From NCBI GenBank assembly GCA_034437555.1, contig DAOTTQ010000044.1:20664-84663 (forward strand): a DNA stretch of 64,000 nt. Reading direction: 5' to 3'. This document shows positions 17,530 to 26,566 of the stretch, piece after piece. Numbering within the stretch: position 1 is the stretch's first letter; each line of letters starts with the position of its first letter. Made by a program: the position numbers and the translations under genes. The DNA comes from JANWYT01 sp034437555 (GTDB lineage: Bacteria > Chloroflexota > Anaerolineae > Aggregatilineales > Phototrophicaceae). The notes under the pieces were generated by a model. The model saw nothing but the letters and a program-made list of their open reading frames with translations. It was not told the DNA's origin and did no database searches.

Positions 17530-19161
17530 TTACACAATATAGGGGGTAGAAGCCCCCGTTTTGGTTAAGCCTTTGGGGTCAATCACCACGTTTACACAGG
17601 CAGGCACGCCACTGGCAAAAGCACGCTCTAGCGCGGGCAAAATGTCATCGGGTTGCTCTACAAATTCGCCATAACCCCCCAACGCTTCCACCACTTTATC
17701 ATAGCGCGTAAGTGCCAACGAGGTCGCAAACGCCCTATCTTCGCCCATCATGCTTTGAATTGGCAAGCGAATTTGCCCCCACCCTGCATCATTGCCCACA
17801 ATACTCACAATGGGCAAGCCAAAGCGCACCGCCGTATCAAACTCAAAGCCGTTTAAGCCAAATGCGCCATCGCCATTAATAATGAGGACGCGCTTTTCTG
17901 GGAATAAGTGCTTGGCGGCAATTGCAAAGGGCGCACCCACCCCCAAACAGCCCAACGGGCCGGGGTCTAGCCATTGCCCCGAAAACGACAGGTCAATCAC
18001 TTTGGCGCACGCGCTAACAATGTCACCCCCATCACCAATCACAATAGTATTTTCGTCAACGAAGGCGTTCAGTGCGCCCCCCATCCGAAAGTGGTTAATG
18101 GGTACATCGTCAAACGCCATCCACCGCGCTTGTTCATCGTCAAAGGGTTGCTCAAGCTCGCGCACGCGGTCACGCCACGTTTGCCAGTTCATCCCTTGCA
18201 CGCCCTCTGATAGAGCCTCTAATAGCACACGAGAATTGGCGCAAATGGCAATATCCGCCACGCGATTATGATTGAGTTCGGCGGGGTCATTTTCAATTTG
18301 GATGAGTTTGGCGTTGCTGTTCCAGCCTTGCCCATACTTTAGCCTAAAGTCAAGAGGCGTGCCAATCATTAGCACCACATCTGCCTCTTTTAGGGCTTTG
18401 CCCCGTGAGGCTTTGAAGCAATTCGGGTGTGTCATGGGCAATGTACCACGCCCACCCCCATTGGTAAACACAGGGATTGCGCTGGCATCCGTAAGTTCAC
18501 GAAGCGCAGCAGAAGCATCATCCCAATAGACTTGTGTGCCTGCCACAATGACGGGTGTTTTTGCATTACGTAATAGGGCAAAGATGGCTTTTAGCGCGTC
18601 CAAATTGGGCGCAGAAGCATCACTGTACACACGAGGAGGCATTTCTACGGCATCGGCTGTGCCAAACAGCACATCAAACGGCATTTCTACAAACACCGGT
18701 CCGGGGCGACCTGTCAGGGCGTGCGTATAAGCTTCGTGTAGTTTTTGCGGGATGTCGTCCGTTTTTTCGATGGTAAAGCTGGCTTTAGTGAAGGTTTTGA
18801 ACATTTCGGTTTGGGGCATTTCTTGCAGTGCGCCCATTCCCTTTGTCGCTAGTGGGGCAGCCCCACCGATGAGTAACAAAGGGCTGCGTGCCTGATACGC
18901 ATTTGCCACGCCCGTGACCGCATCAGTTACGCCCGGTCCGGCAGTGACCACACACACGCCCACATTGCGCGTTAGCCTTGCGTGGGCATCGGCGGCATGG
19001 GCGGCAGCTTGCTCGTGCCTAAAGTCGATGATATGAATGCCATGATTCGCGCATCCGTCATAAATAGGGGCAACATGCCCACCGCAAAGCGTGTAAATGG
19101 TGCTGATGCCTTGCGCCTTCAAAGAACGGGCGACCATCTCGCCCCCATTATAAAATTGCAT
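17530..19161 (-). CDS. thiamine diphosphate-dependent enzyme, acetolactate synthase / hydroxyacyl-CoA lyase-like
   Basis: 543 residues from the ATG at 19161, which has an AAGGAGG site at ideal distance; the longer open frame would overlap the preceding gene. The N-terminal Pyr domain has the catalytic glutamate (E50 in FRHEQAAAHAADAH) and GPGVTDAVTGVANA; the C-terminal PP domain has the ThDP motif GDGAFGLNGFEFDTAV (about residues 430-445). The overall pattern resembles the large subunit of acetolactate synthase and also 2-hydroxyacyl-CoA lyase or oxalyl-CoA decarboxylase. No small regulatory subunit or other branched-chain gene is near, so I favour a catabolic ThDP lyase or decarboxylase over true IlvB. 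It follows the DarT-macrodomain gene by 26 bp. Confidence 0.75.
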   Translation of the reverse strand: MQFYNGGEMVARSLKAQGISTIYTLCGGHVAPIYDGCANHGIHIIDFRHEQAAAHAADAHARLTRNVGVCVVTAGPGVTDAVTGVANAYQARSPLLLIGGAAPLATKGMGALQEMPQTEMFKTFTKASFTIEKTDDIPQKLHEAYTHALTGRPGPVFVEMPFDVLFGTADAVEMPPRVYSDASAPNLDALKAIFALLRNAKTPVIVAGTQVYWDDASAALRELTDASAIPVFTNGGGRGTLPMTHPNCFKASRGKALKEADVVLMIGTPLDFRLKYGQGWNSNAKLIQIENDPAELNHNRVADIAICANSRVLLEALSEGVQGMNWQTWRDRVRELEQPFDDEQARWMAFDDVPINHFRMGGALNAFVDENTIVIGDGGDIVSACAKVIDLSFSGQWLDPGPLGCLGVGAPFAIAAKHLFPEKRVLIINGDGAFGLNGFEFDTAVRFGLPIVSIVGNDAGWGQIRLPIQSMMGEDRAFATSLALTRYDKVVEALGGYGEFVEQPDDILPALERAFASGVPACVNVVIDPKGLTKTGASTPYIV

Positions 19162-19187
19162 CAAAAAACCTCCTTTTGGCAATAACG

Positions 19188-20339
19188 TTATTTTGCTAAC
19201 AAGAACTCTTTCGTTAAAAATTGTGGGGGTGTTTTCGTTTCTGTCGGCAGATAAATAATGGTGGGTATACCCACTTGCTCGGCAAATTGGCACATCAAAG
19301 GACCCACTTCTTCCCATGGTAAACCACCTAAACCACAGCCTAACGCGGGTAAAGCAAGTGAGCTTACATCCCATTCCTTGATGTGGTCTTTAACCCACGC
19401 TAAACCGTCAACAATATACTGAATGTCCGAGTTCTCTTTCCAGTGCTTTTTGGTAGGGAACAATAAAAACCAAGTCGGTTTTTCTTGCGATAATGTACCT
19501 TCTGATAACTGCGAAGCAAGAGATGTTTCACGCTTAACGAGAAATGGCTTACCAACAACAAGTTCTTTTTGCTTACATAAATCTTGATAGCGAACATAAA
19601 CATCAGGAAACTGATATTTAGCGCGTGATGCCAAGCCTTTTCCCATTACACCCACTGTATTTACACTGACAGTTAATGTTTGTGCCTGTGAAAGGAACAT
19701 ATCTCCTTGTATGAGTGTAATTCTTGTTCCATTCAGAATATTTTTGTAATCTGGCATAAAGAAGAGACAGGGTTCTTTGACCACAGAAACCTCTTTTGGA
19801 ACGATAGAACTCACGGCATCATACGCACCATTGCCATATACATAAACGCTATCAATGGTTTCTGGAGGGGCATATTCTGGAATGAGACACTCTGCCATAA
19901 TCTTACGCTTCGAACCGTCATCTTCTCCCCAAAACTCTAGTCCCAAATGTTGCTGAATTTCTTTTAATGGGGCTTCACTAAATGGAAAAATTTGGCTCAG
20001 ATTGTGTGCAGCATTACCATCGGCAATGTAAGCACCCTCTTGTTTTATAAGGTCAGGTTTAAGCCGTAAGATAGCAATTTTCGAGATGTCTTTTTCTCTT
20101 GTAACACGATAAAGCATGGGGTTGCGAGGCTGAAAATAAAAATTAGCATATTCCCAAAGACTTCTACCATTAGGTGCTTTGATAGACTGACGGCGACTAA
20201 CAATCCCCTCGTCATAAATGGGTTGATATGTCAAATTCAGTTTTTCCATTTGAGTGTGTGAAAGTACACCATGCTCAAATATAGAGGGCAGATTGTCGAT
20301 ATGAGTGATGTAGTAAAGACCATCAATGCAATACACCAT
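19188..20339 (-). CDS. DarT-type DNA ADP-ribosyltransferase fused to a DarG-like macrodomain
   Basis: 383 residues with two recognisable parts. Residues 1-165 match DarT (DUF4433): YYITHIDNLPSIFEHGVLSH, then R49/R50, LWEYANFYFQPRNPMLY, and a glutamate at E150 (IMAECLIPEY) at the place of the catalytic Glu. DarT toxins transfer ADP-ribose from NAD+ onto thymidine in single-stranded DNA. Residues 205-365 form a macrodomain: ITLIQGDMF, N227, GVMGKGLASRA (Lys234) and GCGLGGLPW, as in DarG, the antitoxin that removes the mark. DarT and DarG are normally separate adjacent genes; here both lie in one chain, with no separate antitoxin beside it. All key residues I can check seem present. Weak ribosome site; probably cotranscribed with the ThDP enzyme. 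Confidence 0.82.
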   Translation of the reverse strand: MVYCIDGLYYITHIDNLPSIFEHGVLSHTQMEKLNLTYQPIYDEGIVSRRQSIKAPNGRSLWEYANFYFQPRNPMLYRVTREKDISKIAILRLKPDLIKQEGAYIADGNAAHNLSQIFPFSEAPLKEIQQHLGLEFWGEDDGSKRKIMAECLIPEYAPPETIDSVYVYGNGAYDAVSSIVPKEVSVVKEPCLFFMPDYKNILNGTRITLIQGDMFLSQAQTLTVSVNTVGVMGKGLASRAKYQFPDVYVRYQDLCKQKELVVGKPFLVKRETSLASQLSEGTLSQEKPTWFLLFPTKKHWKENSDIQYIVDGLAWVKDHIKEWDVSSLALPALGCGLGGLPWEEVGPLMCQFAEQVGIPTIIYLPTETKTPPQFLTKEFLLAK

Positions 20340-20424
20340 CGTATACCAGCCTATCCACTTTTATATGTCGTCTATTTTAGCACCTATCTATAATATAGCG
20401 ACAATTGCCAAACAATCCCACTCC

Positions 20425-22317
20425 CTACTCTAGTTCTGCGCGGATGGCTTGCGCCAGCACTTTGTTAATGCCCTCTACTTTGCACAAATCCTCCAATGTG
20501 GCGTTTTTAATGGCATCAATACTATTGCCAAAGTGCTTTAGTAGTGCCTTGCGCTTCTTCATTCCAATACCCGGGATCGACTCTAAACGGCTCACCATGC
20601 CCGCTTTATCGCGCCGTTTGCGATGGCTAGTGATGGCGAAACGGTGTGCCTCATCACGAACACGCTGTATCAGATACAGGGCGGGGCTGCGCCTATCCAA
20701 CACAATGCTTTGGCTTTGGTGGGGGATAAACAGTTCTTCAAACTGCTTTGCCAAGCCCGCCACTGGCACACGGTCGGTTAGCCCAAAGGTTTCGAGCACC
20801 TCTACCGCAACACCCAATTGCCCCTTACCGCCGTCAATCAAGAGCAAGTCAGGGAGTTTTTTCCACGTTTCATCTGCATCATCACTGGGCTTCACAGGTT
20901 CTTGGCGGGCGGGGTCGGTTTGAGCATCTTGCCAGCGCAAAAACCGCCGTGTTAGGGCTTCTCGCATACTCTGAAAGTCATCAGAACCCCCATGTGTGAC
21001 AGTGCGAATGTTAAACCGCCGATACTCTGCCTTTGCTGATACCCCTTGATTAAACACCACACGACTCGCTGTAATGGCTGTGCCTTGTGTCGTGCTAATG
21101 TCAAAACACTCAATGCGGTTGGGGATGCGAGGCAAATTGAGCGCGGTTTGTAGCTCGGATAACGCCACTTCTTGCTTAGTGGTGTCGGTTTCATAGTGAA
21201 CACGCATCATTCGCATGGCTTCGGTGGCGTTCTCTTGTGCCATGTTGATAAGGTTGTGCTTGTCGCCCCGTTGTGGCACAGTAATTTCTATCTTCTTGCC
21301 CCCACGCTTATCGCGTAGCCAACGCTCAATAATCTTGGCTTCTTCGACTTCGTTGGGCAATAAAATTTCGTTGGGGATGTCGCCACTATCGCTGTAAAAT
21401 TGCGTTAAGAATTGCTCTAGCACAGCGGCATCGGTTTCTTCGTCAGCGTTTTCTAACACACGGGAATCGCTTCCGATGAGCTTGCCATTACGAATAAACA
21501 AAATTTGCACCACCGCCTCGCCATCCTCACGGGCAATAGCAATTACGTCTTGGTCGGTCATCTTTGGGCTAACGGCTTTGTGGCGCGTGGTAATAAACTC
21601 AATGGCTTTCACTTGGTCACGCAGTACGGCGGCTTTTTCAAAGTTAAGGTTTTCGCTTTCGGTCAGCATTTGGCGTTCCAAACGCGCCATCACGTCCTCA
21701 CTTTTGCCTCCCAGTACGTCCATCAGTTCTTTTATCATGGCGCGGTATTGCTCTTTGTTCACAGCCCCAATGCAGGGCGCATTACACAGCTTAATATCAT
21801 AAAACAGGCACGCCCGTTCATCTTTACCGTTAATCACGCGGTCACATGTTAAATAAGGGAAGGCACGCCGTAGCACACGCAAGGTATTTTGTACTGCCCA
21901 CATCGCCGCATAGGGCCCAAAATAACGTGCGCCATCATTTTCAATGCGCCGTGTGGTTTCTACGCGCGGGTAATCATCTTGCCAAGTAACGCGAATATAC
22001 GGATAGCGTTTATCATCTTTAAGGCTAATGTTGTACTTGGGCTTATGCTGTTTAATCAGGCTTTCTTCGGTGATAAGGGCTTTAATTTCAGTGTCGCACA
22101 GGATGTAATCAATATGCGACACCTGATTTCTCATGCGAATAGTCTTATTACGCTTGTCTGCAAACTCGGTAAAGTAGCTTCGCACTCGGTTTCGCAGGCT
22201 TTTTGCTTTGCCAATATAAATAATTTTATCCTGCGCGTTTTTCATCAAGTACACGCCGGGCTTAATGGGCAAATTCTTTAGAATTGTCTTGAGGTGTTCA
22301 CTGGGTTCATAGGGCAT
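20425..22317 (-). CDS. uvrC: excinuclease ABC subunit C
   Basis: 630 residues. The N-terminal GIY-YIG nuclease starts KPGVYLMKNAQDKIIYIGKAKSLR (two adjacent conserved segments, residues 18-41); a UVR motif follows (ENLNFEKAAVLRDQVKAIE), then the RNase H-like nuclease domain (LLIDGGKGQLGVAVEVL) and C-terminal helix-hairpin-helix pair (SIPGIGMKKRKALLKHFG). UvrC makes the two incisions around a DNA lesion in nucleotide excision repair. A 54-residue insertion-like acidic segment precedes the RNase H-like domain (PVKPSDDADETWKK). uvrA and uvrB are not in the window. Confidence 0.97.
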   Translation of the reverse strand: MPYEPSEHLKTILKNLPIKPGVYLMKNAQDKIIYIGKAKSLRNRVRSYFTEFADKRNKTIRMRNQVSHIDYILCDTEIKALITEESLIKQHKPKYNISLKDDKRYPYIRVTWQDDYPRVETTRRIENDGARYFGPYAAMWAVQNTLRVLRRAFPYLTCDRVINGKDERACLFYDIKLCNAPCIGAVNKEQYRAMIKELMDVLGGKSEDVMARLERQMLTESENLNFEKAAVLRDQVKAIEFITTRHKAVSPKMTDQDVIAIAREDGEAVVQILFIRNGKLIGSDSRVLENADEETDAAVLEQFLTQFYSDSGDIPNEILLPNEVEEAKIIERWLRDKRGGKKIEITVPQRGDKHNLINMAQENATEAMRMMRVHYETDTTKQEVALSELQTALNLPRIPNRIECFDISTTQGTAITASRVVFNQGVSAKAEYRRFNIRTVTHGGSDDFQSMREALTRRFLRWQDAQTDPARQEPVKPSDDADETWKKLPDLLLIDGGKGQLGVAVEVLETFGLTDRVPVAGLAKQFEELFIPHQSQSIVLDRRSPALYLIQRVRDEAHRFAITSHRKRRDKAGMVSRLESIPGIGMKKRKALLKHFGNSIDAIKNATLEDLCKVEGINKVLAQAIRAELE

Positions 22318-22402
22318 AAAAGTCTACCGTGTGCGCTGAACAATGGATAGTTTGTTCTATATTGTAGCGCGATTTAGGCGTTTTTGTAGGGGCGCACCCA
22401 GA

Positions 22403-22423
22403 GGGCGATTCGGTGAATCGCCC
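22403..22423. repeat. GC-rich palindrome between tyrS and uvrC
   Basis: Nine-base perfect stem (GGGCGATTC / GAATCGCCC) with a 3-base loop, preceded by GTAGGGGCGCACCC. It belongs to a loose family of GGGCGAYYC palindromes found in other gaps of the window and may act as the tyrS terminator. Confidence 0.7.
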
Positions 22424-22456
22424 GTACATGGCATAGAGTAACCTACACAGTGCGTA

Positions 22457-23698
22457 TTATTCTGCCACCAAACGAACAAACTTACGTTTGCCCACCTGTA
22501 GCACCATTGGCAACATGCCCAATGTAATCGTTGCTTGTGTGTCCTTAACGGCTTCCCCGTTCAGGCGGATACCGTCATTTTGCATCAACGATTTGGCTTC
22601 GCTACCACTGGCAACCATCTTCAAATCACGCAGAATATCCAGCACTTTGGCATCCGCTTTTAGCACTTCTTGGGGGATGTTATCGGGTACGGCATCTTTG
22701 GATTTGCTACGGAAAACTTCATCCCAGCGTTTTTGTGCGCCTTCAGCGGCTTCGGGGCTATGAAAAATCGCCACAATGTCACGCGCTAAGCGCATTTTGG
22801 CTTCGTTAGGGTGTTGTGTGCCATCGGCAAGACCGCGCTCTAGCTCATCCATCTCGGCGGTTTGCCAGCCCAAAATGAGCTTGTAGTAAAGGGGCATAGC
22901 ACTGTCAGGGATGCTCATCACCTTGCCGTACATATCCCAAGCCTCACTTAACAGGGGAATGTGATTGCCTGTGCTTTTGCTCATCTTTGCCGAGCCGTCT
23001 GTGCCGGGCAGGCTTTCGCCCATGATGATGGCAATTTGGGGTTTTTGCCCCAAGCCCTGTTGTAGTTTGCGCCCCGCCACTAAGATATTAAAGAGTTGGT
23101 CTTGACCACCCACTTGGACATCGGCTTCTTGGGCGACAGCATCATAGGCTTGCATTAGGGCATAGAAAAATTCGTGTAAGTAAATGGGGTGATTTGCCTC
23201 AACACGCTTGGCAAAGTTTTCTCGCACTAAAAATTGTTGCACCGTAAAATTACTTGCCAAGCGAATAATGTCGGCAAAATCGAGCGTTGAAAGCCATTCG
23301 TCGTTACGGCGCACGCGCGTTTTTTCAGGGTCTAAAATTTTAAAGGCTTGTTCGGCATACGTTTTTGCGTTTTCGTCCACTTGTTCAGCCGTTAGTTGTT
23401 CACGCGCCTTGTCCTTGTCCGAAGGGTCACCAATCAGGCTGGTAAACGTCCCGACCAAGAAAGTAACGTCATGCCCAAAGTCTTGAAATTGGCGCAATTT
23501 TCTCATGGTAATGGTATGCCCAAGGTGCAAATCTGCGGTGCGTGGGTCATAACCACAGTACACGCGCAAGCCTCGCCCCTCTTTTTCGGCTTCTATCAGG
23601 CGTTCTTTTAGGGCTTGGCGCATTTCTTCTTTGGTACGGGGGTCGCCATACGCTGCCCCAAACATCAGCACATCTAATTGTTCTTCTATGGTAGCCAT
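22457..23698 (-). CDS. tyrS: tyrosyl-tRNA synthetase
   Basis: 413 residues, class I synthetase. The HIGH motif reads HLGH (about residues 58-61) after RVYCGYDPRTADL, and KMSKS is intact (SAKMSKSTGN, about residue 242). The C-terminal S4 RNA-binding domain reads SLMQNDGIRLNGEAV to VGKRKFVRL. It charges tRNA-Tyr. The sequence resembles the longer TyrZ-type enzymes. No T-box leader was recognised upstream. Confidence 0.96.
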   Translation of the reverse strand: MATIEEQLDVLMFGAAYGDPRTKEEMRQALKERLIEAEKEGRGLRVYCGYDPRTADLHLGHTITMRKLRQFQDFGHDVTFLVGTFTSLIGDPSDKDKAREQLTAEQVDENAKTYAEQAFKILDPEKTRVRRNDEWLSTLDFADIIRLASNFTVQQFLVRENFAKRVEANHPIYLHEFFYALMQAYDAVAQEADVQVGGQDQLFNILVAGRKLQQGLGQKPQIAIIMGESLPGTDGSAKMSKSTGNHIPLLSEAWDMYGKVMSIPDSAMPLYYKLILGWQTAEMDELERGLADGTQHPNEAKMRLARDIVAIFHSPEAAEGAQKRWDEVFRSKSKDAVPDNIPQEVLKADAKVLDILRDLKMVASGSEAKSLMQNDGIRLNGEAVKDTQATITLGMLPMVLQVGKRKFVRLVAE

Positions 23699-23767
23699 CG
23701 CGTTCCTTTGCCTTTTTGTTGGTTGCTTTTAATCCATAAGCCCTTATTATAGCACTTTGACGCGCCC

Positions 23768-23797
23768 TTGTTCAGTGAGGGCTAAACTCGCTATAAT
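23768..23797 (+). promoter_or_regulatory. likely promoter of the alaS cluster
   Basis: TTGTTC (23768-23773), 18-bp spacer, perfect TATAAT (23792-23797), 90 bp before alaS. In the leader, ATGGGC/GCCCAT (23848-23868) forms a 6-bp hairpin shortly before the start codon and could affect translation. Confidence 0.5.
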
Positions 23798-23886
23798 TTG
23801 CAAGACAGCATGGATATGACCTTTTGTGAACCCCAATGAACTATTAGATGGGCTTTCTGCTTGCCCATTAAAGGACACGACACCCT

Positions 23887-26559
23887 ATGAAACGTATGAC
23901 CAGCGAAGAAGTAAGGCAAGCCTTCTTAGATTTTTTTGTAGAAATGGGGCATAAGCACGTTTCGTCCTCGTCGCTTGTCCCTGCCAATGACCCTACCTTG
24001 CTGTTTGCAAATTCGGGCATGGTGCAGTTTAAGGACGTTTTTCTGGGGCAGGATAAGCGCGATTATAAGCGTGCCACCACGTCGCAAAAGTGTATGCGCG
24101 TAAGTGGCAAGCACAATGACCTAGAAAACGTGGGACCTTCGCCCCGTCACCACACCTTCTTTGAAATGCTCGGCAACTTTAGCTTTGGTGACTATTTTAA
24201 GCGTGATGCCATCCGCTACGCATGGCACTTAGTTACAGAAGTGTATGGGCTTCCTAAAGAGCGCATTGCCGTGACCGTGTATAAAAATGACAATGAAGCC
24301 TATGACCTGTGGACAAATGACATTGGCATCCCACCCAGCCGCGTTACGCGCTTGGGCGCAAAAACGAACTTTTGGCAAATGGCAGAAACCGGTCCGTGTG
24401 GACCCTGTAGCGAAATTTTTTGGGATAAAAGCCCCGAATTGGGCGAGGACAGCGTTCAACAATCGTTTTTAGATGATGATGACCGCTTCTTAGAAATTTG
24501 GAACTTGGTCTTTATGCAGTTTAATCGCACCGCCCCCGACCCCGAACACACGGGCGCGTATGATGCACCCCTCCCTAACCCTTGCGTGGATACGGGCATG
24601 GGGCTAGAACGCATCTTGATGATTATGCAAGAGGGCGATTCTAACTATGATACCGACCTGTTCATGTCTATCATCAAAGCCACACAAGCCCTCACTGGCG
24701 AAAGTGATGAGCAAGTACGCAAAAATTATGTGCCGTACCGCGTCATCGCCGACCATGTTCGCGCAGCCGTCTTTCTGATTGCTGATGGCGTAATGCCCGG
24801 TGCAAAAGGTCGTGAATCGGTGTGCCGTTTGGTCATTCGGCGCGCGTCACGCTTTGGGCGTAAACTTGGCTTTACTGCGCCATTCTTGGGCAAGGTGGCA
24901 CAAGCCGTCATCAACAGCATGGGCGGACATTACACCGAGCTATTAGAACGTGCTGACTTTATCAAGCGTGCCATTACAACCGAAGAAGAACGCTTCTTAA
25001 AAACCCTAGAAGTGGGCTTGAACACGCTAGAAAATATGCTAGCAGAATTGCCAAGCGGTGGCACACTAACAGGCGAACAAGCCTTCTTTCTAAAAGCCAC
25101 TGTGGGCTTGCCCTTTCAAGTGACCAAAGATATTTGCGATGAACAAGGCTACGCCGTAGACGAAGAAGCCTTCTTAAAAGCCGAAGAAAACCACTCGCTC
25201 ATTAGTGGTGGCGGGCAGGCGATGGGCAAAATTGAATCGGCGGAGTTTTACACCGAGCTACTAGACACGCTTAAAGCCCAAAACGCCCTGCCCAGCGAAG
25301 GCGTGCGCTATAACCCCTATACCAACGATGGCACGTCTGCCCGTGTAGTGGCTATTTTGCGCGATGGACAAACCGTGACTAATGCCATTGTGGGCGAAAA
25401 AGTGGCGGTTGTCCTTGATGCCACAGGCTTTTATGTTGAAAGTGGCGGTCAAGTCAGCGATAGCGGTTTGATTAGCGGTGATGGTTGGCAAATTGAAGTA
25501 GAGGACATGAAGAAGCCCGTTAGTGGTCTCATCTTGCACATTGGCGAAGTGGTACAAGGCACACCCACCACAGGCAATATCGCCACTGCCCAAGTCGCAT
25601 TAGACCGCCGCAATGACATTATTCGCAACCACACCGCCACCCACTTGCTTCATGCTGCCCTACGCGGACGCTTAGGGACGCACGTCCAACAGCGCGGTTC
25701 ATTGGTTGCACCCGACCGCCTGCGTTTTGACTTTTCTCATGATGCTAAAGTGAACGAAGATGAATTGATTGCCATAGAAACCGCAGTCAACGAAGCCATC
25801 CTCAAGAATTATGGCGTAGACATTGCCAGCAAATCCATAGACGAAGCCCGTAAAGAGGGCGCAATGGCACTCTTTGGCGAAAAATATGGTGACGTGGTGC
25901 GGACAGTACGCATTGGCGACTATAGCTATGAGCTGTGTGGTGGCGTGCATGTGGGCGAAACGGGCGAAATTGGCGCGTTTGTGTTTACGGGTGAAAACGC
26001 AGTCAGCGCAGGCATCCGCCGTATTGAAGCCCTGACAGGGCGCGAAGCGGTGCGCTATATCCAAGAACGCCTAAGCACCCTAGACCGCCTAAGCGAAACA
26101 TTGGGCGGGGGTAACCTGCTTCATAAACTAGCGGGGCTACAAGCCGAGCTTGCCAGCACGAAGAAACAAGTGGCACAGCTACAGTCTAAACTCGCCAAAG
26201 TGCAGTTTGACGCGCTCATGAGCAACGCAGAAACAATCGGGGGCAAGACGGTTCTTATTGCCCAAGTGAGTGGCGTAACCAGCGATACGCTCCGTGAAAT
26301 GACCGACTGGTTTAAGGACAACGTTAAGCAAAACGGTGTAGTGGTGTTGGGTGCAGACCTAGACGGCAAGCCTTCAATCATTGTGGCAGTGACTGATGAC
26401 CTTGTGAAAACGGGCGTTAAAGCTGGTGACCTCATTAAGCCCATTGCGGCTATTGTTGGGGGCGGTGGCGGGGGTCGTCCGAACTTAGCACAAGCAGGGG
26501 GCAAAGACAGCGAAAAACTGCCCGAAGCCCTCGCTAAAGCCCACGAGTTATTGACGTAA
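23887..26559 (+). CDS. alaS: alanyl-tRNA synthetase
   Basis: 890 residues, full length. Class II core at the N-terminus (SSSLVPANDPTLLFANSGM, GNFSFGDYFK, GMGLERI), editing domain with HTATHLLH (about residues 581-588) and CGGVHVG (about 683), and the C-Ala domain with GGGGGGRPNLAQAGGKD near the end. It charges tRNA-Ala and hydrolyses mischarged Ser/Gly-tRNA-Ala. It heads a run of five plus-strand genes, and the next gene starts within 10 bp. alaS next to ruvX and mltG is a widespread arrangement. Confidence 0.97.
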   Translation: MKRMTSEEVRQAFLDFFVEMGHKHVSSSSLVPANDPTLLFANSGMVQFKDVFLGQDKRDYKRATTSQKCMRVSGKHNDLENVGPSPRHHTFFEMLGNFSFGDYFKRDAIRYAWHLVTEVYGLPKERIAVTVYKNDNEAYDLWTNDIGIPPSRVTRLGAKTNFWQMAETGPCGPCSEIFWDKSPELGEDSVQQSFLDDDDRFLEIWNLVFMQFNRTAPDPEHTGAYDAPLPNPCVDTGMGLERILMIMQEGDSNYDTDLFMSIIKATQALTGESDEQVRKNYVPYRVIADHVRAAVFLIADGVMPGAKGRESVCRLVIRRASRFGRKLGFTAPFLGKVAQAVINSMGGHYTELLERADFIKRAITTEEERFLKTLEVGLNTLENMLAELPSGGTLTGEQAFFLKATVGLPFQVTKDICDEQGYAVDEEAFLKAEENHSLISGGGQAMGKIESAEFYTELLDTLKAQNALPSEGVRYNPYTNDGTSARVVAILRDGQTVTNAIVGEKVAVVLDATGFYVESGGQVSDSGLISGDGWQIEVEDMKKPVSGLILHIGEVVQGTPTTGNIATAQVALDRRNDIIRNHTATHLLHAALRGRLGTHVQQRGSLVAPDRLRFDFSHDAKVNEDELIAIETAVNEAILKNYGVDIASKSIDEARKEGAMALFGEKYGDVVRTVRIGDYSYELCGGVHVGETGEIGAFVFTGENAVSAGIRRIEALTGREAVRYIQERLSTLDRLSETLGGGNLLHKLAGLQAELASTKKQVAQLQSKLAKVQFDALMSNAETIGGKTVLIAQVSGVTSDTLREMTDWFKDNVKQNGVVVLGADLDGKPSIIVAVTDDLVKTGVKAGDLIKPIAAIVGGGGGGRPNLAQAGGKDSEKLPEALAKAHELLT

Positions 26560-26566
26560 GGTGGCT

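Noticed and set aside
17530..19374. 614-residue form of the ThDP enzyme
   Set aside because: The extra N-terminus lies inside the DarT-macrodomain coding region and lacks homology; the ATG at 19161 has a near-perfect ribosome site.
23699..23886. T-box leader for tyrS or alaS
   Set aside because: No T-box sequence or specifier stem was recognised on either strand; only an ordinary promoter and one short hairpin.
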